The notes beneath the pieces were generated by a model, which was not told the DNA's origin, did not search any database, and saw nothing but the letters and a program-made list of their open reading frames with translations. From assembly GCA_958367245.1 (NCBI GenBank), contig CATXEA010000036.1:1-27766 (forward strand): DNA of 27,766 bases, given 5' to 3'. Position 1 is the stretch's first letter, and each line of letters begins with the position of its first letter. Made by a program: the position numbers and the translations under genes. The stretch comes from an uncultured Blautia sp. GTDB taxonomy: Bacteria > Bacillota > Clostridia > Lachnospirales > Lachnospiraceae. Of this stretch, positions 14,119 to 21,620 are shown in pieces.

Positions 14119-15559
14119 ATAAAGCATCTTTCAAAGTATCCAGCTTATGCAGTCTCTGATACTCTATGCTGAACGGATTTTGTTCCTCTCTGTCCTTCAT
14201 TTCCGGATATGGTCTGTGATGACCTACATAGCGGTAGGCAGGACGAATAATTTTGCCCGCGTTAACCAGCTCTTCCAGACGATGCGCAGACCAGCCTGCA
14301 ATACGGGAAATAGCAAAAATCGGAGTAAACAGTTCTCTCGGAATACCAAGCATCTTATAAACAAATCCGCTGTAGAAGTCCACATTGGCGCAGACCGGCT
14401 TAAACAGCTTACGTTTATGCATAATCAGCTCCCCTGCCACTTTCTCCACTCTTTCATAAAGAGAAAATTCTTTTTCCCTGCCTTTCTCTTTCGCAAGATG
14501 CTTCGCATATTCTTTCAGAATTACCTCACGAGGGTCGCTTAACGTATAAACAGCATGACCCATACCGTAAATCAGTCCTGCATGGTCAAAGACTTTTTTA
14601 TCCAGAATCGCATTCAGATAATCTTTCAGCGCTTCTTCATCCTCCCAGTTCTCGCAGTTTGCCATAATATCGTCAAACATATCCTGAACCTTCAGGTTCG
14701 CGCCGCCGTGCTTCGGTCCTTTCAGGGAACCGATAGATGCTGCCACTGCAGAATAAGTATCTGTACCGGAAGAAGTAACTACATGATTCGTAAACGTAGA
14801 GTTGTTACCGCCGCCGTGCTCTGCGTGAAGAACAAGGGCAATATCAAGCACCTTAGCTTCCAGATCTGTAAACTGTCCGTCCTCGCGAAGCATATACAGA
14901 ATATTTTCGGAAAAAGTAAGCTCCGGCTTCGGGTTCTTAATCAGAAGATTTTCATCGTGTCTGAAATGGCGGTAGGAATGATAAGAATAAACTGCAATCA
15001 GAGGCAACTTCGCAATCAACTGCATAGACTGACGCAGCGCATTCTCCACACCTGTTCCATCCGGATTATCATCGTATGTATACAATGTCAGAACACATCT
15101 CTGCATAGCATTCATAAGATTCTCATTGGAAGCTTTCATAACAACATCACGAATAAAACGGTTATTTAAAGTCATCATCTCTGTCAGGATTCCCTTAAAC
15201 ATGGAAAACTGACGCTCATTCGGAACACGACCGAAAAGAAGCGTATAAATGGTTTCCTCAAACCCTTCTTTTCTGTTCTTAAAGCTTGCGATCATATCTG
15301 CCACATTATAGCCCTGGAAATACAGTTCACCGTCTGCAGGAATCTTTCTTCCATGCTCATACGTATATCCCACAACGTCGGAGATTTCCGTCAAACCTGT
15401 CAGCACACCTTTACCGTTGGAATCACGAAGCCCGCGCTTTACATCATATTCCTGGTACAGATTCTGATCAATTCGTCCGGATGCCAGACAATACTGGATC
15501 AGTTCCTGAAAGTCTCTGTTGTACTGTTCCCCGATTTTCAGTATTTCGTCTCTAGCCAT
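14117..15559 (-). CDS. Citrate synthase
   Basis: This cytosolic enzyme condenses oxaloacetate and acetyl-CoA to citrate. The 480-residue product is a si-type citrate synthase of the longer kind, with an N-terminal extension of about 50 residues. Catalytic residues are present: His248 in LHAEHGGGN, His335 in GMGHAVYT and Asp394 in ANVDFYSGF, with GPKHGGANLK (His284) between. The gene is 14 bases downstream of isocitrate dehydrogenase, so the pair probably feeds 2-oxoglutarate for glutamate synthesis. The intermediate step, aconitase, is not encoded in the window. The ATG follows GGGAGG. The upstream GntR-family gene is the likely regulator. Confidence 0.94.
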   Translation of the reverse strand: MARDEILKIGEQYNRDFQELIQYCLASGRIDQNLYQEYDVKRGLRDSNGKGVLTGLTEISDVVGYTYEHGRKIPADGELYFQGYNVADMIASFKNRKEGFEETIYTLLFGRVPNERQFSMFKGILTEMMTLNNRFIRDVVMKASNENLMNAMQRCVLTLYTYDDNPDGTGVENALRQSMQLIAKLPLIAVYSYHSYRHFRHDENLLIKNPKPELTFSENILYMLREDGQFTDLEAKVLDIALVLHAEHGGGNNSTFTNHVVTSSGTDTYSAVAASIGSLKGPKHGGANLKVQDMFDDIMANCENWEDEEALKDYLNAILDKKVFDHAGLIYGMGHAVYTLSDPREVILKEYAKHLAKEKGREKEFSLYERVEKVAGELIMHKRKLFKPVCANVDFYSGFVYKMLGIPRELFTPIFAISRIAGWSAHRLEELVNAGKIIRPAYRYVGHHRPYPEMKDREEQNPFSIEYQRLHKLDTLKDAL

Positions 15560-15573
15560 AAATTTATCCTCCC

Positions 15574-16773
15574 TTAATTCAGGTTTTCTCTGATCGCCTT
15601 AATAAATTCCTCACTGTTTAAAACAACCGGATTTTCCAGCGTAGTAATCAGCGCGAGGTCCTTTGTCATTTTTCCGTCCTCAATCGTCTGAATAGTCGCT
15701 CTTTCCAGTTTATCAGCAAACTCCATCAGCTCCTTATTTCCGTCAAGCTCTCCTCGTTTGCGAAGAGCGCCGCTCCATGCAAAAATTGTAGCTACAGAGT
15801 TTGTGGAAGTTTCCTCCCCTTTCAGATGCTTGTAATAATGGCGCTGTACAGTTCCGTGAGCTGCTTCGTACTCATAATAGCCTTCCGGAGATACCAGAAC
15901 AGACGTCATCATAGCCAGTGAACCAAAGGCGGAAGAAACCATATCGCTCATTACATCTCCGTCATAATTCTTACATGCCCAGATATAGCCGCCCTCGGAT
16001 TTCATAACACGGGCAACCGCATCGTCAATCAGTGTATAGAAATAAGTAATTCCCGCTTCTTCGAATTTTTCTTTATATTCCGCATCAAAGATTTCCTGAA
16101 AAATATCTTTAAAGGTATGGTCATATTTCTTGGAAATCGTATCTTTTGTTGCAAACCATAAATCCTGCTTCGTATCGAGCGCGTAGCTGAAACAGCTTCT
16201 TGCAAAACTCTCGATGGAATCATCAATATTATGCATTCCCTGCGCAACTCCAGGTCCCTTGAAATCAAAGACCAGATTTCTTGTCTCTGTTCCATCTTCC
16301 GCAGTATAGACAAGCTCTACTTTTCCGGCTTCCGGAATCTTCATCTCTGTATTTTTGTACACATCACCATAAGCGTGTCTTGCAATCGTAATCGGTTTTT
16401 TCCAGTTCTTCACGCAAGGTTCGATTCCTTTTACCACAATTGGTGTACGGAATACTGTTCCGTCAAGAATTGCACGAATTGTTCCGTTAGGACTTTTCCA
16501 CATTTCCTTCAGGTCATATTCCTCCATGCGGGCTGCATTCGGTGTAATCGTCGCACATTTTACAGCAACACCGTATTTTTTTGTCGCAAGCGCAGAATCT
16601 ATCGTTACCTGGTCGTTTGTTTCATTTCTGTGTTCCAGACCAAGATCATAATATTCTGTCTTTAAGTCTATATAAGGAAGTAAAAGCTCATCCTTAATCA
16701 TTTTCCAGAGAATTCTGGTCATCTCATCTCCATCCATCTCTACAAGGGGTGTCGTCATCTGAATTTTACTCAT
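15574..16773 (-). CDS. icd: NADP-dependent isocitrate dehydrogenase (eukaryotic-like type)
   Basis: It oxidatively decarboxylates isocitrate to 2-oxoglutarate with NADP in the cytosol. The 399-residue product belongs to the subfamily shared with eukaryotic IDH1/IDH2 rather than the E. coli type. Landmarks are VEMDGDEMTRI, KSPNGTIRAILDGTVFR (substrate loop), ARHAYGDVYK, FYTLIDDAVA, WACKNYDGDVMSD with the metal-binding Asp residues, and AAHGTVQRHY for NADP. I chose ATG at 16773: AAGGAGG lies seven bases upstream and homologues begin with a KIQMTTPLVEMDG-like segment. A start at 16821 would add 16 residues inside the GntR-family gene. It overlaps that gene by eight bases. Confidence 0.95.
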   Translation of the reverse strand: MSKIQMTTPLVEMDGDEMTRILWKMIKDELLLPYIDLKTEYYDLGLEHRNETNDQVTIDSALATKKYGVAVKCATITPNAARMEEYDLKEMWKSPNGTIRAILDGTVFRTPIVVKGIEPCVKNWKKPITIARHAYGDVYKNTEMKIPEAGKVELVYTAEDGTETRNLVFDFKGPGVAQGMHNIDDSIESFARSCFSYALDTKQDLWFATKDTISKKYDHTFKDIFQEIFDAEYKEKFEEAGITYFYTLIDDAVARVMKSEGGYIWACKNYDGDVMSDMVSSAFGSLAMMTSVLVSPEGYYEYEAAHGTVQRHYYKHLKGEETSTNSVATIFAWSGALRKRGELDGNKELMEFADKLERATIQTIEDGKMTKDLALITTLENPVVLNSEEFIKAIRENLN

Positions 16774-17437
16774 TTTCTTCCTCCTTAGGGGTTCTGCCCG
16801 GTCTGTGTTCAAGATTTGCAATCACATGTCTGATATGCTCGTCTGCCAGCTTTTCTGCCTGATCTGCATCTCTGTTTCGGATTGCCTCCAAAATTGCCTT
16901 ATGTTCCCGCACAGATTCTTCTGCACGATTTTTTGCCTTCATGGAAGTGATTCTCGCCATTTTTACATAATGGTGAAAAGAAGTAAGCATATGCTCCAGC
17001 ATTCTGCTTCCGGACGCATGATACATAAGTTCATGGAAGCGTCCGTCCATATTTACCATTTGTTCCTCCTTGGAATGTTCCAGATGAAACTCTGACAAAA
17101 GTTGTACTTCTTCCATTTCTGCCAAATCCTCATCCTTTATATTCTCTGCTGCCAGACGCGCTGCCAGTCCCTCCAGCTTAGAACGCATCAGGTAAATATC
17201 CCCGATATCTTTTTCTGAAATTCCGGTAACTCTGGCTCCGCGGTTGGGAATAATTTCTACCAGACCCTCCAGTTCAAGCTGACGCAGCGCCTCACGAACC
17301 GGAGTTCTGCTCACTCCCAGCTTCGCTCCCAGGGTCGCTTCCTTTAATTCTGCTCCCTGCTCATAGACTCCGGTCAGGATATCTTCCCTGATTCTGGAAA
17401 ATATCTGACTCCCCAGGGACTGCTCCTGATATTCCAT
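16766..17437 (-). CDS. GntR-family regulator with FCD domain
   Basis: A 223-residue transcription factor. Residues about 8-72 form the winged helix (LKEATLGAKLGVSRTPVREALRQLELEGLVE), and residues about 80-215 the all-helical FCD ligand domain. The FCD metal-site pattern is visible as MDGRFHELM, then EHKAILEAI and ADEHIRHV, so it probably binds a metal with an organic acid. It is first in an operon with icd and the citrate synthase gene and has a near-perfect palindrome over its own -10 box, so autoregulation in response to a tricarboxylic-acid intermediate is the natural guess; the ligand is not shown by sequence. The ATG follows GGAGG. Confidence 0.9.
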   Translation of the reverse strand: MEYQEQSLGSQIFSRIREDILTGVYEQGAELKEATLGAKLGVSRTPVREALRQLELEGLVEIIPNRGARVTGISEKDIGDIYLMRSKLEGLAARLAAENIKDEDLAEMEEVQLLSEFHLEHSKEEQMVNMDGRFHELMYHASGSRMLEHMLTSFHHYVKMARITSMKAKNRAEESVREHKAILEAIRNRDADQAEKLADEHIRHVIANLEHRPGRTPKEEENE

Positions 17438-17482
17438 AAGTGCCTCCGCTCTTTATCTTTATATTTTGTACTCTTGTATTTT

Positions 17483-17517
17483 TGTATGATTGTATACAAT
17501 TATACAGTTTTTGTCAA
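17483..17517 (-). promoter_or_regulatory. Promoter and operator of the GntR-icd-citrate synthase operon
   Basis: On the minus strand TTGACA (17512-17517), 17 bases and TACAAT (17489-17494) give a near-consensus promoter. A 24-base palindrome with one mismatched pair (17483-17506), centred on ATTGTATACAAT (17489-17500), covers the -10 box. Its GT...AC core is typical of GntR/FCD operators, so binding would block transcription. Confidence 0.75.
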
Positions 17518-17545
17518 GCAAAACTTTAGTGAGGAAAAGCATTTT

Positions 17546-18475
17546 TTAAGAAAACTCAAACAAAGGAGTGGAATAATATCTGTCTCCTGAATCCGGCAGA
17601 AGAACTACGATTGTTTTCCCCTTTTGTTCCGGACGGCGTGCAACCTCGATTGCTGCCCATAATGCTGCGCCGGAGGAAATACCGACAAGAATCCCCTCTG
17701 TTTTTGCCAGAAGCCTCGCTCCCTCAAACGCATTCTCATCCGTAACGGTAAGTACCTCATCGTAAATCTCTCTGTTCAGAAGCTCCGGAATAAAATTCGC
17801 CCCAATTCCCTGTATCTTATGAGGCGCTGCCACTCCTCCTGACAGGAGAGGTGACGAAGCCGGTTCCACTGCAGCAACCTTTATCTGCGGATTCTTTTCT
17901 TTGAGATATTCTCCTGTTCCGGTAATCGTTCCACCAGTTCCGACACAGGCGACAAAGAAGTCCACCTGCCCATTTGTATCCTCCCAGATTTCCGGCCCGG
18001 TACTCTTTTGGTGCGCCAGAGCATTTGCAGGATTTTCAAACTGTCCGGGAATAAAACTGCCCGGAATTTCCCTGTGAAGCTCCTCCGCCTTTTCAATTGC
18101 GCCGCTCATTCCCTTCGCCCCTTCTGTGAGCACAATCTCTGCTCCGTAGGCTTTCAGGATATTCTGCCTTTCCACACTCATTGTTTCCGGCATAACGAAA
18201 ATTGCCCTGTATCCTTTTACTGCCGCAATGGAAGCAAGGCCAATTCCCGTGTTTCCTGAAGTCGGCTCAATGATTACAGCCCCCTCTTTCAGAAGTCCCT
18301 TTTCTTCCGCGTCTTCAATCATACTCTTTGCAGCGCGGTCCTTTGTACTTCCTGCAGGATTCAGATATTCAAGCTTCACCAGCAGCCTTGCCTGAAGCCC
18401 AAGCTTTTTTTCCAGATTTCCAGCCTCCATGAGAGGTGTTTTTCCGATAAGTTCCATCGCATTTTTATAAATCAT
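17546..18475 (-). CDS. cysK: Cysteine synthase A (O-acetylserine sulfhydrylase)
   Basis: This PLP enzyme makes cysteine from O-acetylserine and sulfide. The 309 residues match CysK. The PLP lysine is Lys45 in NPAGSTKDRA, the substrate loop is PTSGNTGIGLA, the phosphate loop is VGTGGTITG, and GISSGAA lies near the C terminus. NPAGSTKDR replaces the more common NPGGSVKDR form. The gene is 13 bases behind the sensor kinase gene, so it is probably read from the ACT-regulator-kinase promoter. A clear terminator after it is not visible. The ATG follows GGAGG. Confidence 0.93.
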   Translation of the reverse strand: MIYKNAMELIGKTPLMEAGNLEKKLGLQARLLVKLEYLNPAGSTKDRAAKSMIEDAEEKGLLKEGAVIIEPTSGNTGIGLASIAAVKGYRAIFVMPETMSVERQNILKAYGAEIVLTEGAKGMSGAIEKAEELHREIPGSFIPGQFENPANALAHQKSTGPEIWEDTNGQVDFFVACVGTGGTITGTGEYLKEKNPQIKVAAVEPASSPLLSGGVAAPHKIQGIGANFIPELLNREIYDEVLTVTDENAFEGARLLAKTEGILVGISSGAALWAAIEVARRPEQKGKTIVVLLPDSGDRYYSTPLFEFS

Positions 18476-18488
18476 ATACTGCCTCCTT

Positions 18489-19484
18489 TTACATCAGTTC
18501 CAATTCCTCGCGTTTTAAACCAAGAAAAACCTTCGTTCCTTTTCCGGGCTCAGATTCTATGGAAATCTCATTACCCAGACGTTTCATAATTTTGGCGCAG
18601 AGGTAAAGACCGATTCCTGTAGATTTGCCCTCTCCCCTGCCGTTATATCCGGTAAACCCTTTTTCAAATACTCTCGGAAGGTCAGATGACTGAATTCCGA
18701 TTCCCGTATCTTCTATGACAAGAGTCTTTTCCTGTGATTTGTCCATATAAATAGAAATTTTTCCTTTTTTCGTGTACTTTAATGCATTTGACAAAAGCTG
18801 CCCAATTACAAATCCAAGCCACTTGCTGTCCGTAAGCACCTCTTCCCCTGTTTCCGAAAAATCAAGGCTGATTTTTTTCCCTATAAAAATACGGGCATAC
18901 TTGCGAATCTGTTCTCTCACAACTGCGTCAAGCTCTATACACTCAAATTTCATATCTGCGGACATATCTTCTGCCCTTAAATATCCAAGAACCATTTCCA
19001 CATACTGTTCAATCTTAAAAAGTTCTCCCAGTTCGTCACGGTTTTCTTCCGGTTCTTCCTGAAGCAGAAGACGCATTGCTGCAATGGGCGTTTTAATCTG
19101 ATGCGCCCACATGGTATAGTAGTCTGTGACTTCCTCATACATTTTAAGTTTTCCCGCCTCTGCGCTCATTCTCCTTCTGTTCAGTTCAAGAAGCATATTC
19201 TGATATATTTCTTCATTTCCATCCTCCGACTCCGGCATCTCTTCCAAATCCACAGGTAAAATTGCCCGAAGCTGCACCAGCCGTCTCTTTTTGTTTCTGT
19301 ATTGATAATATCCATAAAAAAGAAACAAAGCGATTACAATTGTGCAGAGTATCGCCCCATAAAGAAGCGGCTCCAGTGAAAGATCGTAAAGAAAACAAAT
19401 TATCAGCAAAATGACTGCACAAATCCCCTCGGCAGCAAGAAACTTCCATATCTTCTGCAGATATTCCACCCATGTTTTTTTCAA
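18489..19484 (-). CDS. BceS-type intramembrane-sensing histidine kinase
   Basis: A 331-residue kinase with two membrane segments (about residues 15-33 and 39-58) joined by a loop of only about five residues, the layout of intramembrane-sensing kinases. The cytoplasmic part has the phosphoacceptor His128 in MWAHQIKTPIAAM, the N-box Asn233 in QLLSNALKYT, the G1 box IEDTGIGI, the F-box VFEKGFTG and the G2 box GKSTGIGLYL. BceS-type kinases have no ligand domain and take their signal from a BceAB transporter, here probably the one at 7908-10704. The start is TTG at 19484, overlapping the regulator's stop by four bases. Confidence 0.92.
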   Translation of the reverse strand: MKKTWVEYLQKIWKFLAAEGICAVILLIICFLYDLSLEPLLYGAILCTIVIALFLFYGYYQYRNKKRRLVQLRAILPVDLEEMPESEDGNEEIYQNMLLELNRRRMSAEAGKLKMYEEVTDYYTMWAHQIKTPIAAMRLLLQEEPEENRDELGELFKIEQYVEMVLGYLRAEDMSADMKFECIELDAVVREQIRKYARIFIGKKISLDFSETGEEVLTDSKWLGFVIGQLLSNALKYTKKGKISIYMDKSQEKTLVIEDTGIGIQSSDLPRVFEKGFTGYNGRGEGKSTGIGLYLCAKIMKRLGNEISIESEPGKGTKVFLGLKREELELM

Positions 19485-20149
19485 ACCATGTACCCCATTC
19501 CTTTCTTTGTGACAATGAAATTTTTCAGCCCGATTCCCTCAAGTTTTTTGCGAAGTCTCGTCATATTTACTGTCAGAGTATTATCATCTACGAAACTGTC
19601 ATTTTCCCAGAGCTTCGTCATAATGGCATCTCTGGATACAGCTTTTCCGTTATGCTCAAAAAGAATCTGAAGGATTTTCAGTTCATTTCTTGTCAGTTCC
19701 AGACTCTCGTCTCCCACTGTCAGGTTTCCGTTTCCCAGATTGAGAACTGCCCCCTTATGTTCCAGTATATTAGATGCCTTGCCAAAAGAATATGTTCTCC
19801 TGAGAATCGCCTGAACCTTCGCTACCAGCACTTCCAGATCAAAGGGCTTGGCAATGAAGTCATCCGCCCCTCTTGCCATTGCCATAACCATATTCATGTT
19901 GTCTGCTGCCGAAGAAACAAAAATCACAGGAACCTGAGAAATTTTTCTGATTTCCTCGCACCAGTGAAATCCGTTAAAAAACGGCAGCTTCAGGTCAAGA
20001 AGCACAAGCTGCGGATTGATTTTTGCAAATTCTCCCAGAACATTTGTAAAATCCTTCACCACATCTACCTGATATCCCCACGATTCCAGATGCTTCTTCA
20101 TAAGACCTGCTATCATTTCATCGTCTTCCACAAGATAAATCCTGTACAT
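19481..20149 (-). CDS. OmpR-family response regulator (BceR type)
   Basis: A 222-residue regulator with a receiver domain (about 1-118) and a winged-helix output domain (about 125-222). The acidic pocket is Asp9/Asp10, the phosphoacceptor Asp52 in LVLLDLKLPFFNG and the conserved Lys101 in IAKPFD. The output domain ends in VNMTRLRKKLEGIGLKNFI and TKKGMGYM, typical of OmpR proteins that work with BceS kinases. It is the natural candidate to bind the TTACA-N4-TGTAA site before the BceAB-like operon at 10801-10816. It lies 14 bases behind an ACT-domain gene and overlaps the kinase gene. Confidence 0.93.
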   Translation of the reverse strand: MYRIYLVEDDEMIAGLMKKHLESWGYQVDVVKDFTNVLGEFAKINPQLVLLDLKLPFFNGFHWCEEIRKISQVPVIFVSSAADNMNMVMAMARGADDFIAKPFDLEVLVAKVQAILRRTYSFGKASNILEHKGAVLNLGNGNLTVGDESLELTRNELKILQILFEHNGKAVSRDAIMTKLWENDSFVDDNTLTVNMTRLRKKLEGIGLKNFIVTKKGMGYMV

Positions 20150-20163
20150 AAAATCCCTCCGGC

Positions 20164-20592
20164 TTATCTCTCCAGTTCTTCCACCCTGTTAAATACAGTA
20201 AAACCATTATTCTTCAGAATACTTTCTGTCACCAAAATATCTTCCGCCTGAAGAATAACCGCAGGCACAAGGCTCTGTCTGTGAAAAGAGGTGTAAATAT
20301 AGTCAAGACTTACGTTGCTGTCTGATAACACAGTCAGAAGAGCGTCAAGTCCTCCGACCTCATCCTTCATATCCACTGCAATCGCCTGCGTGATACGGTT
20401 CATATATCCATGCTCACTGAGAAGCTTTTCTGCCCGTTCCGGCTCATTGCATACCATTCGAAAAATTGCGAACTCCGGCGCGTCGAAACAGGCAAATCCA
20501 TAAATATTTATATTCTCCTCTTTCAGAAGGTTTGTCACTTTCTTAAGGCTTCCCGCCCTGTTTTCCACAAATACAATGTTCTGTCTAATCAT
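20164..20592 (-). CDS. Tandem ACT-domain protein
   Basis: A 142-residue protein made of two ACT repeats (about residues 3-66 and 70-138). The first opens NIVFVENRAGSLKKVTNLLKEENINIYGF, the standard ACT start, and the second holds GLDALLTVLSDSNVSLDYIYTSF. ACT domains bind amino acids; there is no catalytic or DNA-binding domain, so it is probably an amino acid sensor or a partner of an enzyme. It is the first gene of an operon with the two-component system and cysK, an odd mix. In related genomes proteins of this kind often lie next to CoA ligases, and one is present 3 kb away at 23397. The ATG follows AAAGGAG. Confidence 0.88.
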   Translation of the reverse strand: MIRQNIVFVENRAGSLKKVTNLLKEENINIYGFACFDAPEFAIFRMVCNEPERAEKLLSEHGYMNRITQAIAVDMKDEVGGLDALLTVLSDSNVSLDYIYTSFHRQSLVPAVILQAEDILVTESILKNNGFTVFNRVEELER

Positions 20593-20658
20593 AATCTGTC
20601 TCCTTTTGTATGCTCGTCGCTGTTCCCAGCAACCTGTAATTCTTTCATTTTCTTTCCT

Positions 20659-20687
20659 ATTATAACACCATCTAATATTGAGGAAAA
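20659..20687 (-). promoter_or_regulatory. Promoter of the ACT-regulator-kinase-cysK operon
   Basis: A perfect TATAAT (20659-20664, minus strand) lies about 65 bases upstream of the ACT gene. The -35 region at 17 bases is TTTTCC, a weak match, so the promoter may need an activator. No TTACA-N4-TGTAA site is seen here. Confidence 0.4.
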
Positions 20688-20699
20688 GCGTTTTATCAC

Positions 20700-20728
20700 T
20701 TTACATCATTGAAATTTCATTTTATAAT
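20700..20728 (+). promoter_or_regulatory. Promoter of the amidohydrolase gene
   Basis: TTTACA (20700-20705), 17 bases and TATAAT (20723-20728) form a strong promoter about 40 bases before the coding start, divergent from the ACT operon. Confidence 0.7.
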
Positions 20729-20766
20729 AGAACCGCACAAAATAATTTTTTCAGGAGGTTTCTCTC

Positions 20767-21579
20767 ATGGTCATTGATTTTCATACACATATTTTTCCGG
20801 ATAAGGTCGCTGCCAAAGCCATCCCTCATCTGGCTTCTATCATAAAACTCATTCCCAGCATGGACGGAACACTTGACGGGCTTCGCGCTTCTATGGAACG
20901 AAGCGGCGTTGACGTCAGCGTTGTCCTCCCTGTTGTCACTGCTCCCCAGCAGTTCGATTCCATTCTCCGTTTTGCCTCTGCAGTAAACGAAAAATGGGCA
21001 GAGAATCCTGATACCAGAATCATTTCCTTTGCAGGCATCCATCCGGCTCATCCTGATTATAAAGAGCAGTTAAGACTTATCGCCTCCGAGGGATTCAGAG
21101 GGATAAAAATACATCCCAATTATCAGGGTCTGCACTTCAATGATATCCAATATAAAAGACTTGTCTACACAGCCTCAGAGCTTGGACTTGCCATTCTTAC
21201 TCATGCAGGCTTCGATCCGGTGACACCGGATGAGGATTTCTGTTCTCCTGATATGATTCTCGAAGTGGTACAGGAAACCGCTCCTCCACGCCTTATTCTT
21301 GCCCATATGGGAAGCAACACAAATTATGAGGAATCCCTGAAGAAGCTCTGTGGTCAAAGTGTCTATCTTGATACCGCATATTCCGTTCTTCACATGGACG
21401 AAGAGCTTCTTACCCGGATGATACACAGTCATGGCGCTGATAAAGTTCTCTTTGCTACAGACGCTCCCTGGGCAGACCAGAAAGCCTGCGTGGAAAAAAT
21501 CCAGACTCTCTCAGGTCTGTCCGAAGAGGAGAAAAAACAAATCCTGTCCGGAAACGCACAATATCTCCTGGGCATCTGA
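20767..21579 (+). CDS. Amidohydrolase_2-family metal-dependent hydrolase or decarboxylase
   Basis: The 270-residue TIM-barrel protein opens with the metal motif DFHTH (residues 4-8). Further ligands are visible in KIHPNYQG, ILTHAGFD, LILAHMGS and the distal Asp in FATDAPWADQ. The family contains carboxymuconate-type decarboxylases and hydrolases of lactones or amides, so the reaction cannot be assigned. The ATG follows AGGAGG. It is convergent with the sodium symporter gene and near a CoA ligase gene, which allows but does not prove a shared pathway for an organic acid. Confidence 0.88.
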   Translation: MVIDFHTHIFPDKVAAKAIPHLASIIKLIPSMDGTLDGLRASMERSGVDVSVVLPVVTAPQQFDSILRFASAVNEKWAENPDTRIISFAGIHPAHPDYKEQLRLIASEGFRGIKIHPNYQGLHFNDIQYKRLVYTASELGLAILTHAGFDPVTPDEDFCSPDMILEVVQETAPPRLILAHMGSNTNYEESLKKLCGQSVYLDTAYSVLHMDEELLTRMIHSHGADKVLFATDAPWADQKACVEKIQTLSGLSEEEKKQILSGNAQYLLGI

Positions 21580-21594
21580 TGCTCTATCAAAAGA

Positions 21595-21620
21595 AGCTGT
21601 CCCACCGGACAGCTCCTTTT
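21595..21620. terminator. Terminator between amidohydrolase and symporter genes
   Basis: AGCTGTCC (21595-21602) pairs with GGACAGCT (21607-21614) around a 4-base loop and is followed on the plus strand by CC and six T, ending the amidohydrolase gene. On the minus strand it may also help end the symporter gene, though the T run is poor there. Confidence 0.85.

Noticed and set aside
14555..15169. 204-codon open frame antisense to citrate synthase
   Set aside because: Shadow frame of a gene with complete catalytic residues.
17438..17546. Terminator after cysK
   Set aside because: No convincing GC stem with a T run is visible, so none is annotated.
19472..20251. 259-codon open frame antisense to the response regulator
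   Set aside because: The regulator has all receiver and winged-helix motifs; the antisense product shows no family pattern.
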